Source of the DNA: Cavenderia fasciculata
Lineage: Eukaryota > Evosea > Eumycetozoa > Acytosteliales > Cavenderiaceae
NCBI RefSeq assembly: GCF_000203815.1
Contig: NW_004457735.1
Coordinates: forward strand, 2,480,001 to 2,544,000
DNA length: 64,000 bases
Reading direction: 5' to 3'
Below the pieces are notes generated by a model that saw only the letters and a list, made by a program, of their open reading frames with translations, was not told the DNA's origin and did not search any database. The translations under genes were made by a program, and so were the position numbers. Below, piece after piece: positions 12,910-22,963 of this stretch; position 1 is the first letter of the stretch, and each line of letters begins with the position of its first letter.

Positions 12910-13464
12910 TTACATAATTTGACAATTCTCCTTTCCTTCACCTTTTTCTTTATTCTTTTCCTTTTTATCCTTTTTGGATCCTACACCACCACCAAGTTGT
13001 AGTCTAAGAAAGATTTTGGCAAGGTTTTCAATCTCTAGATCCTTTAGTGTTTCCGCATTGTCATCCAATCTTCTTGCTCCTCTGAATGAAAGAATTTGAT
13101 TGTCGGGTGGAATACCTTCACTGTCTTGAATGGCAGTTCTTAAATCACCGACGGTAGCAGTGGGAGGTACAACTACTGCAAGGGGTCTACCCAAACCACA
13201 AATGACGATAACCAATTGTCCATCGGCCACACTGGGATTGACAAAGAGTACAGCTTCTTCATCATAGATATTGGATGCTTTAAGTGTTTGTGTCGTGTCT
13301 TCTACCTTGTCACCACTAACATATGCAATGTAATCTTTATACTTTTCTCCATGTTGAGCTACCCATTTACTCTTGAGTACATCAAGACTATCTGTTCCAC
13401 AATCTATCTCTTCAATAACAAACTTTTCATATTTATCTTCTGTTTTAATTGTAACTTTTCCCAT
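12910..13464 (-). CDS. tandem ubiquitin-like protein with C-terminal CaaX box
   Basis: Single exon, 184 residues. Residues 83-160 are a clear ubiquitin fold: the IQDSEGIPPDNQ segment aligns with ubiquitin's IQDKEGIPPDQQ, and the domain ends LRLQLGGG where ubiquitin ends LRLRGG. Residues 1-77 look like a second, more divergent ubiquitin-like domain. After the GGG comes a Lys/Glu-rich basic stretch (163-178) and the last four residues are CQIM, a good farnesyltransferase CaaX box (Met at X, as in K-Ras CVIM). This suggests a prenylated, membrane-attached ubiquitin-fold protein, in logic like the MUB proteins of plants and animals that tether E2 enzymes to the plasma membrane, though with two domains. 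The GGG is internal, so conjugation would need cleavage. The gene converges on AOX copy 1. Domain and motif are seen; prenylation is inferred. Confidence 0.85.
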   Translation of the reverse strand: MGKVTIKTEDKYEKFVIEEIDCGTDSLDVLKSKWVAQHGEKYKDYIAYVSGDKVEDTTQTLKASNIYDEEAVLFVNPSVADGQLVIVICGLGRPLAVVVPPTATVGDLRTAIQDSEGIPPDNQILSFRGARRLDDNAETLKDLEIENLAKIFLRLQLGGGVGSKKDKKEKNKEKGEGKENCQIM

Positions 13465-13735
13465 CTCTCTCTCTCTATGTTCTTCTTATTTCTACTTTGT
13501 TTGTTTAAAACTCTAAACTACTTGATTTGTTTAAAAAGAACAGCTGGCTGATCAACATTACTGTTGATGTAAAGCCACATCGAGAGACTTGTGTAGGTTG
13601 AGAAAACCCAAAAAAATCGTGCAAGTTAAAGGGCAAATCTGTGAATAGATAAAATGTGGAGAAGGATGATATCACTGAGGACATGCGTCTTATTTTATTT
13701 TCTAATAATCTTTCTTCTTTGATTAAGTGTTTTAA

Positions 13736-13766
<31 letters not shown>

Positions 13767-13769
13767 TCT
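13465..13769. other. intergenic, upstream of the ubiquitin-like gene
   Basis: About 300 bases with no gene. It contains a short hairpin candidate (ATCAACA...TGTTGAT near 13550-13568) and a CTT trinucleotide run at about 13736-13764, just beyond the end of the O-methyltransferase gene. The right part serves as 3' flank of that gene, the left part as promoter of the ubiquitin-like gene. Confidence 0.4.
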
Positions 13770-14907
13770 CTAGTTTACAATCTTTGACATGATGACCATA
13801 TAATCTTTGACAAAAGCATCGATCTTGAAACCTGCAGATGCAGCCAAATCAGTATATTCCTTTTCACAACGTTGTCTACCGTTGACAGAATGCCACAAGT
13901 CAACATCCTTCCAAGTTCTATAAGAGTAATAGTCTCTATCCTTTTCGAGGATCAAGTCATAGATGAATACCTTTCCATTTGGTTTAATTGATTTACCAAT
14001 TGTTTCTAGAATGCCTTTTGCTTCTTTGGCATCCCAATCGTGAATGATCTTACTCATAGTGTAACAATCGGCAACTGGAACACTTTCAAAAAATGATCCT
14101 ACCACTTCACTAAATCTTGGGTCCACCTTTGAACGATCCAACTTTTTGTTGTTATCAATAGTTTCTTGAACATCAAAATTTATTCCTTTTTCAAGATGTT
14201 TGTTTTGTTTTAAAATTTCTTGAATCATTCTAAAAAGATAAAGAATAATTAATTAAACTTTGTTTTTTTTTTATTATTTTCTTTTATGTTTTAACTTACA
14301 CTCCTTGAGAACCACCCAAATCAACAACAACTTTAAACTTTGAAAAGTCAGACATGTCAAGGAAATAAGGTAACAATGGTGAAGTTAAACCAGTCATACC
14401 TCTTTCAAAGAGACCAAGTTCGGTTGGATTATCCCAAATATATTCCCAAAAGTTGGAATATCCTTTTCCGGCAGAGTGAAGAGCGACACTTGCTTTGCCA
14501 GTTTTTAGAGTTTCTCCAATATCATTCAAACCATTGTAGACACCATCACCACCTTTGAATAAGATGGCATCCCTTGTAAACTTGTCATTCAACATTCTTG
14601 AAAGATCCGATTGAGAGAATATTCTTGAAGAGACACCTTCCTCTTGATCATGGTGCTTGAATACACCAATGGTAGATAGACCACGCATAATCTTGTGCAA
14701 GGTGGTAGCATCTACTCCTCCCAACTGTTTGGCCAATTCATCGACTGAATGAGGTTTTTCATCAGCCAACAAAGAAGCAACATTGAGTTTGGTGACCAAA
14801 TGAAGACAACGTGCCTTGTATGCACCTTGAGTAATTTCAATCAATCCAATTTGTCTCTTGTAATAATCCTTATCAATTGGTTGTTGATTGTTTGTATTTT
14901 CCATCAT
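13770..14907 (-). CDS. SAM-dependent O-methyltransferase, copy A
   Basis: Two exons (14300-14907 and 13770-14229), phase 2, give 355 residues, the usual length for the plant/fungal class of small-molecule O-methyltransferases. The N-terminal ~100 residues form the winged-helix dimerisation region. VVDLGGSQGV, across the splice site, is the SAM-binding glycine motif. IIHDWD carries the catalytic His that deprotonates the substrate hydroxyl. SIKPNGKVFIYD is the usual post-catalytic strand. Dictyostelids have many such enzymes, and one (DmtA) makes the last methylation of the chlorinated polyketide signal DIF-1; the substrate here cannot be told. It sits inside the AOX inverted duplication but is single copy there. 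A relative at 51814-53172 has the same first intron position. Confidence 0.92.
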
Positions 14908-15340
14908 TTTTTAGTATAAACAAAAATTAAATAAATAAATTAAAAAACTAAATTATCTCTCTTCCTTTTTGAAATTAATAAAGATAATGAGTGAAAGAAA
15001 GTGTCAATATTTTTTATATTGAACTTGACCCAATTCATTAAAATAATCATTCATAATAAAAGAATATAATATATTATTTTATTATCCGCCTACTGATTTT
15101 TTTATTGTTGTGTGCATGTGTGGTAGGAAGTGACAGCAGCTATCCAATGAAGGGTTGACAGTTTTACTAGTGGTTAAGCAAGATGGTAGCAAAAAAAAAC
15201 AAAAGTCACACTCAATGTGGTGGAGGTGCATCATTGGACGAAGACTAATATTATTATTCTCGGCATTATATATTATTAATAACACATACGCATACATATA
15301 TATCTATATATATCTAATATACATATTGTAGTCGTATATA
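14908..15340. promoter_or_regulatory. divergent promoter, O-methyltransferase / NAP protein
   Basis: A 433-base spacer between two genes that diverge. It holds AT-rich DNA on the methyltransferase side, a GC-richer stretch with TGTGTGCATGTGTG near 15105-15122, and a TATATATC repeat just before the ATG at 15341. No motif is strong enough to name. Confidence 0.4.
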
Positions 15341-16372
15341 ATGGATATAAAGAGACAAAAGAAAGAAGTTATAGTCGAAAAGGAAGGAGACGATGGAGTA
15401 GATATATTGCTCGAAAAGATCGGCAAGAACAAAGAACTTCTTAAAGTATTACAAACAATCACAGAGATTGAAGGCGAGAGGGATTTCGAGACTATTAGAA
15501 TAGACAAGGATCAATATAAAAGCGCAAAGCCATTGTATGACAAGAGAAAACCACTTCTTACAAAGCTACCAAACTTTTGGTCTAATGTTGTATGTAACAA
15601 TTACAATACGATAATGACAATGATATATATATATATAAGATTCTAATAATCATCTATTTATAAATTGATCACGATGTTTGTTGGATCAATAATAATAATA
15701 ATAATAGTTTAAGAAATCATTTCCAGAATTTGAAGGATCAGATGATAAACCATTATATGAATACCTTACAGATTTTCTCGTTGAAGAGACTGATAAAGAG
15801 TTTACATTAAAGTTTGTATGTGTTTAAAACAATTGTGAATCAAATTTGTTTACAGAAGTCTGTAAATGATATGAAAGAAAGAAAGAAAGATGGATACTAT
15901 ACTGACTGACGAATCGATCGATTGTCTATTATAATGTAGACCTTTTCAAAGAACAAATTTTTATCAAATCAAGAGGTTATTGTGACCTGTCCAACTGCAA
16001 CCACCAAGGAAGAGATGCTTCAAGACCTCCCAGCAACAACCAATGCAAAGGCAACACCTCTGACAGGGGAGGATGAAGATTCTTTTGACATGTTTCTTCA
16101 ATTCCTCGAGCAACCAACACCCGAACAATGTATCAATATTGTTGGCGCAGTTTGGTCAACCCCACTCGATATTTTCCAAGCTGTATGTCTATCCAATCCA
16201 TCAAAACTATATATATATATATATGTGTTAATATAGTTTGGGATTTCATCATTGTTATGTTATTTACTTATTTTCTTTCTTTTTGTAGGAAATGCCAGTA
16301 GAAGATGATGATGATGAAGACGATGATGAAGATGGCAAAAGTGTAGAAGTTGAAGAAGAGGCAAACGAATAA
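15341..16372 (+). CDS. NAP/SET-family histone chaperone
   Basis: Four exons (15341-15589, 15708-15815, 15940-16182, 16289-16372), all introns in phase 0, give 227 residues. The order of features is that of SET/NAP proteins: an N-terminal helix with charged residues, the PLYDKRKPLLTKLPNFW segment (SET has a matching QKRSELIAKIPNFW), a short strand region, a segment SKNKFLSNQEVIV like SET's ENPYFENKVLSKEF, and an acidic tail of Asp and Glu. These proteins carry H2A-H2B or H3-H4 dimers in nucleosome assembly. The length is nearer to SET/Vps75 than to full-size NAP1. It converges on AOX copy 2, with a 164-base spacer. Family assignment rests on the NFW region, the overall pattern and the acidic tail, so it is good but not certain. 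Confidence 0.8.
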
Positions 16373-16536
16373 ACATTCCCCAATTACAATCATTGGAGAA
16401 TGATCTTACAATTATAATTATAATTATTTTTTAAAACAAAAAGAAAGAAGGGAATTTAGAGGAAGAGAAAAGATGTAATATTTTATTATTATTTATAAAA
16501 AAAGAGTATTACTTATTATTATTATCATTATTATTA

Positions 16537-17696
16537 TTAGGCCAAAGTGGCAGTATTACTGCTACTGCTAGGTGGAGTAGTGGGAGTTGTTTGTTTGGAT
16601 GGAACCTTTTCAGTTGCGAGTGTATTTGAAATGTCGTGGTTGACATGGGCATGTTCGACTTCATCTTGACGGATGACCATGATGACATCACGAAGTTTGG
16701 CATCTTCTGGCAATCCCCAATATGCTTTGGCGATAGCTGGTGCATTGACATTTTCTACCAATCCTGCATCCAAATCACGAAGCATATTGGTGTATGTCAA
16801 TACAGCTTCTTCTTCTAAAAATCCAACGAATCTATGTGCTGTCTTTGGTGAAACGAGATAGAGGATTGTGTAATCGACCAAATAGGCGGCTTGAGCAAGA
16901 GCAATCAAGACACGCTCACCAAAAGTTGGTTTGGTGATTTCAATAAATGTCATGAGATGCATTCTTTCATTCTCAGCTTCGTCCAACAATGTCTTGATTA
17001 CATAATTGTTTTGACATGTTCTAAGTGAATGAAGATGTTGAAGCATACCACCAGCCATACCTGGTACTGCTGCAACTGTTTCAAGTAAGCAACTACAAAT
17101 ACAAAAAAATATTAATATAAATTTCTACTATATATTCCATATTATCTAATTGATACATACGCATAATGAATATACTTTTCCTTAAAGAACATATTACTTA
17201 ATAGTCTCAACGACTTGACAGCATATCTGGCAAAGTGATCACCAAATGTTTTTGGTTCGTATCTGGTTGGTGTGACAAACTCTTTCTCGATCTTGTCCAA
17301 ATGTTCTCTCTTGGAGTAGGCATGTGATGTACTATGTCTGTGGTATTCCGGTGATGGATCCTTTTGGAATTGTGTAAGTGGTGCTGTTGAAATACGACGG
17401 CGAGATGCAAAATGGCTTGGTTCAAATTCACCAAACAATGACGATGCCGATAATCTTCCTGTCAATGATGATTGACCGAGTAGATTGGTTCCTCTGAGAT
17501 AAACTGAAGAGGTAGAGGTGGTCTCGATGACTGGTAGAGGATGGTATTCTACCTTTTCAACCTTTGGAGGATAATGATGTGGTTCTGGTGCATCGAGAAA
17601 AGCAATATAGTTTGGATTTACTTTTCCTCTTCTTGTATATGATTTAATTGATTGTGGTGATATTAATGAATTCTTGATTTTAAGTAGTTGCGACAT
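16537..17696 (-). CDS. aoxA: alternative oxidase, copy 2
   Basis: Two exons (17161-17696 and 16537-17092), phase 2, give 363 residues. The di-iron ligand motifs are the same as in copy 1, and the enzyme should also bypass the cytochrome chain at the inner mitochondrial membrane. From about residue 90 the proteins differ at only a few positions (for example TFGERV against TVGERA). The presequence region is shorter and differs in many places, including an extra segment KVEKVEYHPLP. The 68-base intron keeps the donor and the position but little else. Two nearly identical enzymes with different targeting regions suggest a recent duplication, or homogenisation of the catalytic part by gene conversion. 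The symbol follows D. discoideum; which copy is the counterpart is undecided. Confidence 0.95.
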
Positions 17697-18256
17697 TGTT
17701 TGAAAATAAATAAAATGATAGGTTAATTTTAATAAATAAAAGTGTAAAGATATTAATTAATTAATTATAAATAAAATATAAATTTAAACCAAAATGTTGT
17801 TGTTGATAGTTATAATAAAAATTAACAAGATATTGTTGTTTATGATTGAGTTATTGGGCTATTGCCAATTGCTGCTATTTAAATCCTTTGAGTTTACCCG
17901 CAATTAATAAGAAACCGAGTTATGCAACATATTTTTCACGTCACTTAAACCTCTTCATTTTTAGAAAGGGTGACGTTTTTTGTAGCCTGGTTGCTCGGTT
18001 AGATCTTGTGCTTACACAACCAAATCAATGAGTATCTGTCTTTTAATCAATTGATTTACATTAATCAAGTGTGATCTCGCGGATCTTTGCATAGTGATCA
18101 TCTTACCATACGCAAATGGAATGAGCTAGACGTTACTACTCTAAATATATGTATCGATTTGAAATAATTAATATCAGAACATAGAATAATAATAATGAAC
18201 CAGGTTCAGTTGTGTACGTCTGGCTTATTCATTTAGCGTAGGTGTATTCTATTCTA
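16537..18256 (-). repeat. right arm of AOX inverted duplication
   Basis: Reverse-complement partner of 10931-12716. It contains AOX copy 2 and about 560 bases upstream. The inverted arrangement with facing 3' ends means recombination between the arms would invert the 3.8-kb centre without loss of genes. Confidence 0.9.
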
Positions 18257-18439
18257 TCTGCTGATATCAATTTAAATGTAAAGAAGATTCTTAATTACAA
18301 TTAATAGAAAAGGGTTTTTGTTTGATTAGTTTATTAATTTAATCAATCCTATATATGTTTTTTTGTTTGTTTGTTTGTTTGTTTTGATCAAATCCACAAG
18401 ATCTTTTGTAAATAATAAATATAGATAAATATTATTATA
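17697..18439 (-). promoter_or_regulatory. conserved AOX upstream region, copy 2, and 3' flank of SAMHD1-like gene
   Basis: The part from 17840 to 18256 carries, on the minus strand, the same upstream blocks as copy 1: about 18163-18256, 18002-18145, and the TTTAAATAG plus TTGGCAATAGCCCAATAACTCA core near 17846-17890. In copy 2 the 145-base block ends about 305 bases before the ATG. The remainder (18257-18439) is AT-rich, with a TTTG repeat near 18363-18384, and shows nothing else. Confidence 0.65.
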
Positions 18440-19674
18440 TTAATTCTTATCTAAAGGTTTTTTCTTGTATGGACTGACTGTGAAAGATGGGTTTGGTTGG
18501 ATATCATAATTCTTCAAAACCTTTCTGAATGCTATTTGTACATTTTCACACTATAAATAGATATTATAAAAGGACCTTATTAGAATTCTATTCAAATGTT
18601 TTTGTTTTGATATTGTTTATCTGTTGCATACCTTTTCTTTAGTTTTACAAAATATTCTCACTCTTGACTCTTGGAATTGACTTGGAATAAGATGACTTGC
18701 ATGTTCTTTAAGGATTTGTACCTTTGTCGAGTCATCATATCTAGTGTAAAAGTGTGTACTTTCAACAGGGTCCTTGTCTTTGAATGCATAATTTAATTTG
18801 AGATCGTGAATGATAAAGTCACTCTCTAACAAGTCGTTTCCAACCTTTGCAATCTCTTGACTAAGGGTGGGTGGAAGTTGTTTTGCAAACTGTGATCCAA
18901 CCGGGATGATAACCTCATCAACAAATTTATACAAATTACGTGTTCTAATATTTCGAATGATTTGTCTTGCTTCTTTTAATTCTGGTTCTTTTGAATATTC
19001 TATTCTTTGTAATATACTATCTGTTAAATTAATAAATCTAAAATAGAAATAAAAATAGAAATAAATAAATATATTTATATAATTAATTAATTAAATTGTT
19101 ATACAAACTCTTTTGGATCATCCAATTGATCAGAAATCTTCAAGTATGGATCAGCGGCACTTAAAGCATCTGAAACCATGTATTCAATTGCCTTTCCAAC
19201 TTTATGAGTATAGACAATCTTGTGAAGACTATATCGTGTATGGAATAATTCATATAAATTATAAACTTCTTTACTACAAAAACATATTTCATCATCAATT
19301 ACTCTACTAAATTCCATTAATCTAGAAAACAAAAGAAAATTAATAAATAAATAAATAAATATTATTTTCTTCTTTTCTTTTTCTTTTTTTTATTCAGAAT
19401 ACAAACCTAGTAAAATCACAAACGATAGCTCTACCCAAACAATAAGAATCACGAGCCAAATAATCAAATTTATCTACATCTACACTATTACGGTGATTGG
19501 CTACTATATCATACATGAATCTTTTTCCCGTTGTGTATGGTTCTCCAGTAATTAATGATCCAATAAATCTAACATCATCTGTACTATAATCCAATCCCTT
19601 ATCATCAATTAAATAATTTAACATTTTCAATGACATTTCTTCGTGATGGAATTTTTTTCTAAAAAGAATTAAAA

Positions 19675-19725
<51 letters not shown>

Positions 19726-20423
19726 AAATTGTTCTTTTTCTTTTCTTTCTTTTCTTTTCTCTTTCATACCCAGTAGAATTTGCCCAAGATTCAAATGCAT
19801 GTGAAAATGGTCCATGACCCAAATCATGACACAATCCAGCGATTCTAACAAACTTTTGATCATCTTCTGTTATTTCCAACTCTGGTTGTGTTGATTTAAT
19901 CTTGTCTATAAATTTACCTGCCAAATGACTAACACCCAAACTATGTTCAAATCTAAAAAAAAGAAAAGAAGAAAGAAAGAAAGAATAAGTCAATCATTCA
20001 CAATATACTTTGTTTGTTTGATTGTTTGGTTACCTACCTATGATGAGAAGCACAAGGAAAAACAAAAGAGGTAGTACCAAGTTGTTTTAAATCACGTAAT
20101 CTTTGAAACTGTACAGAATCGACAAAGTCGAGTATATAATTGGGGACGTCCATGTGTCCGTGAACAACATCGTTGATCACCTTTGATGCCTTTGGTTTGA
20201 AGATGGGAGTATGTTTGAGTGTTCCTCTATTCGATCCCAACACTGATCCAAATGCATTGCCATTGGTACGAACTTTCTTGATGATTGAGAATGCAGTCTC
20301 ACTGTCTGCACTCTCATTTATATTGAATGAATATTGTTCTTGTGATACACCATCAATATCATCTATACTACTCTGATCATCAAACGATGGGGATGAATCC
20401 CCTAGAAAATTGGGTTGTGACAT
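18440..20423 (-). CDS. SAMHD1-type dNTP triphosphohydrolase
   Basis: Six exons (20038-20423, 19770-19952, 19407-19658, 19109-19321, 18632-19037, 18440-18550) give 516 residues. The HD-domain metal ligands are present: H132 in FEHSLG, H171-D172 in CHDLGHG and the Asp of VDVDKFDY. The family cleaves dNTPs to deoxynucleoside plus triphosphate and keeps dNTP pools low. Residues for the first allosteric GTP site of human SAMHD1 are also kept (K81-V82, and D102, Q107, R110 in DSVQFQRLR), so nucleotide-driven assembly is likely. There is no SAM domain; the first ~75 residues look disordered. The C-terminal half matches human SAMHD1 down to the region after RIFCK, and the human tail is missing. It lies between AOX copy 2 and a divergent CHCHD2-like gene. 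Confidence 0.93.
19671..19728. repeat. AAAT tetranucleotide microsatellite
   Basis: About 14 copies of AAAT in tandem inside the second intron of the SAMHD1-like gene (intron 19659-19769). Likely length-variable between strains and neutral. Confidence 0.9.
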
Positions 20424-20943
20424 TAATAAATAAACAAATATATTCTTTTTCTATCTCTCTATGTATATTAAATAACACAACAACAAACAATAATAATAAT
20501 GAAAAGAAAGAGAAGAAAAAACAGAGATGAAAAGATTCTGAAATTCTGCAAATGAAATTAATTCATTCTCCTTTTGTTTTGATTATTCGAGAGAAACTAA
20601 ACTCTCTCTTCTAATGGATTAAAAAAGTTACAATATAATTATATATATATATATTCATTTGCGATAAATTAGTATGCTACTGAATGATGACATTACACGA
20701 GTAAGCGATAGGATAGTAGTAGAACTAACTCAAAAATCGATGAACAATCGATTAGTCATGTGTATGTGTCGGTTTTATATTTTTTTAAATTTTTTCTTTT
20801 ATTTGTGCAAGCAACGTTTTGTAGCTGCAGGAACTCCATCAACTCTCTCACTCTGAGAATTTCAAAAAATCATTCAATAACAACAAGTTCAAATTAGAGA
20901 TATCTTTTATATTTATACTTATTTATAACATTACATATTAAAA
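20424..20943. promoter_or_regulatory. divergent promoter, SAMHD1-like / CHCHD2-like
   Basis: 520 bases shared by two diverging genes. A TATATATATATA tract lies at about 20640-20654. The stretch 20655-20850 is less AT-rich. An open frame there (20674-20856) lacks recognisable protein character, so I leave it as promoter and leader DNA. Confidence 0.4.
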
Positions 20944-21506
20944 ATGGCAAGAAGAGGAGCATCATCATCACGTGTATCTGCACCAAGCAAACCAACTACT
21001 GCATCAAAGCCAGCCCCAAGCAAGGCACCAGCTACCACCTCTAAATCCTCTACACCAACCACCACCAGCAACCAACAATCACAAGCTCCACAAGTTGTCA
21101 TGCAAGGACCAGGTCTCCTCTCCACCATGGCTTCTTCAATGGCTGGTGCCGTCGCTGGTAATGTTATTGGTCACGCCCTCGTCGGTGGTGTCTCTTCCAT
21201 GATGGGAGGTAGCAATCAAGAAGCTGCTCCACAAATTCCACAAACCACCAACGCTGTCGATGAAAATACTTGCACTCCAATCTACAAGTGTACGTATCTC
21301 TACACAGGGACAACGAAAGATATGAATGATATCATATTGTAACAATCACGACGATCTAGAATACTAACTTAACTTTTTGATACTTGATGATTTTAGCATT
21401 CATGACATGTTTGGAAAAGAACCAAAATGACTTGGCCTCTTGCCAATGGGTCTATGACTCTTTCTTGGACTGCAAGAAGGGTGGAAATGGTGACAAGTTT
21501 TACTAA
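20944..21506 (+). CDS. CHCHD2/CHCHD10-like twin CX9C mitochondrial protein (MIX17 family)
   Basis: Two exons (20944-21289 and 21397-21506), phase 1, give 151 residues. The N terminus is Arg/Ser/Pro-rich, a mitochondrial type of start. Residues about 58-90 form the Gly/Ala/Met-rich hydrophobic segment seen in CHCHD2 and CHCHD10 (MAGAVAGNVIGHALVGG). The C-terminal CHCH domain has two CX9C motifs, CTPIYKSFMTC and CQWVYDSFLDC, whose disulfides form in the intermembrane space through the Mia40 relay. Family members help organise cristae and respiratory complexes and respond to stress. The splice junction falls inside the first CX9C. It diverges from the SAMHD1-like gene. Confidence 0.93.
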
Positions 21507-22180
21507 ACCTTTCACTCTACATAATATATACAAAGACCAATAATAGTAATATATAAAACCAACTAATATTTAAACCCCCGAACCTAAACAACCACTACTC
21601 TCTCAAGATTGCTTCTATTCTTTTTGTTGGCCCCCTTCCCTCCCCCCGTCGTCGTCTCGATGAATAATAATAACCATCATAATTAATAATAGTTTGTTAT
21701 TATTATTATCAATCAAAACAAACAACAAAACTTGTATAAACTTTAATTGAATGCATATATTCACATAGTTTATTGTACTATACATATACCTAATATCTAT
21801 ATATTTACGGATAGGAATGGGAAGGTCAATCAAAATTCAAGAAAGAATGTGTGATTTAATTTAATTTATTTTTATTTGTTTCATTGTCTCATCACTCGTC
21901 TTTTTGCGATTTGATATTTATTCATTTATTGACATCATGTTTGGTCGGAACCAAAGGTCTGGTGTTCTGACGAGGTTCTGTTCCATTGTATTCCGTTCTT
22001 TCAGTTTTCGTTTTACTCTTCGGTTGATATTTTTTATAAAAAGAGTTTGTGATTTTAATCAAACAAAACTATCTTTGCCCATCAACCAAAAAAGACAGAC
22101 ATAGATAGATTGTTTCATTCATTCATTCATTCATTTAGTTTGTATATATATACTTTTATATTTGTGTAATATATTAAGAG
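21507..22180. other. intergenic between two plus-strand genes
   Basis: About 670 bases without a supported gene. The left 150 bases are the 3' flank of the CHCHD2-like gene, including a C-rich patch (CCCCCTTCCCTCCCCCC, near 21630-21646). The right side has TTCATTCATTCATTCATT repeats (22112-22136) and TATATATATA before the ATG at 22181. I see no RNA gene. Confidence 0.45.
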
Positions 22181-22819
22181 ATGTCATCAATGTCATTAAA
22201 TAGTTATGTAACAACTAAAAAGGGACTCAAACTATATGTTAGAGTAGCAGAGGAAAAGGATTGTGCTACATTGGACACTGTCATTAATTGGGCATACAGA
22301 GGAAAGGAAGGCACTCCAGACCCATGGACAACTGAAAAGGGATTGGTTGCTGGTAAACGTATCGATGAAGCTGGTCTCTTGCAAGAGCTAAAGAGAGATC
22401 CAGAGACCGCAAGAGTGATCCTAGTGGAATTGATCAAGCCTGTCGTACAAGTAGAGGATGGAGCTCAAGAAGAGACAACAAAAGAAGAACGTACTATTGT
22501 AGGCTCTATCAAGATTGATAGAGAATCTGCTACATCGACGGATGTACTCATTGGAATGTTCAGTGTTGACCCATCACTTCAATCAAATGGCATTGGTCAG
22601 ATTCTTTTCAAGATTGCCGAATCATTTGCCTTGGAGCATTGGAAGTGCACCAGAGGTGTCCTTCACGTTCTCTCGGTACGTCAAGAGTTGTTAAATTGGT
22701 ACTACTCGATGAACTATACTCCATCAGGTGAATTAATCCCATTCCTTCACGAAAAACATACCGATTCACCTTTAATCGATGATTTATGTTTTAGTACTCT
22801 TTACAAATCTTTAATCTAG
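22181..22819 (+). CDS. GNAT-family N-acetyltransferase
   Basis: Single exon, 212 residues. Motif A of the GNAT fold is IGMFSVDPSLQSNGIGQIL, with the QSNGIG loop that binds the pyrophosphate of acetyl-CoA. The preceding strand (TIVGSIKIDRE) and the later LLNWYYSMNYTPSGE segment match motif B, where the WYYSMNY piece corresponds to the usual FYxKxGF. The substrate is not evident; such enzymes acetylate amines, amino acids or protein N termini. There is no targeting signal, so it is probably cytosolic. It converges on the CAP-like gene, 144 bases away. Confidence 0.85.
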   Translation: MSSMSLNSYVTTKKGLKLYVRVAEEKDCATLDTVINWAYRGKEGTPDPWTTEKGLVAGKRIDEAGLLQELKRDPETARVILVELIKPVVQVEDGAQEETTKEERTIVGSIKIDRESATSTDVLIGMFSVDPSLQSNGIGQILFKIAESFALEHWKCTRGVLHVLSVRQELLNWYYSMNYTPSGELIPFLHEKHTDSPLIDDLCFSTLYKSLI

Positions 22820-22963
22820 AGAGAAAAAAAAGAAAAAAAAGAATATAAATAGTAATAAATAATAAATAATAATTGTAAAATTGGATCCAAGGAAAAGTAT
22901 GTTTTATATATTGTTGTAAAATTATTTGTTTAATTTATTTATTTTCCTCTTTTTCTTTTTCTT

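Noticed and set aside
13550-13568. Short ATCAACA/TGTTGAT hairpin
   Set aside because: Seven-base arms are expected often in AT-rich DNA; no further support.
11523-18256. AOX pair as part of a mobile element
   Set aside because: No terminal repeats, target duplications or transposition genes; arms end inside ordinary spacer DNA.
20674-20856. 60-codon plus frame upstream of the CHCHD2-like gene
   Set aside because: Low protein character and within a short divergent promoter.
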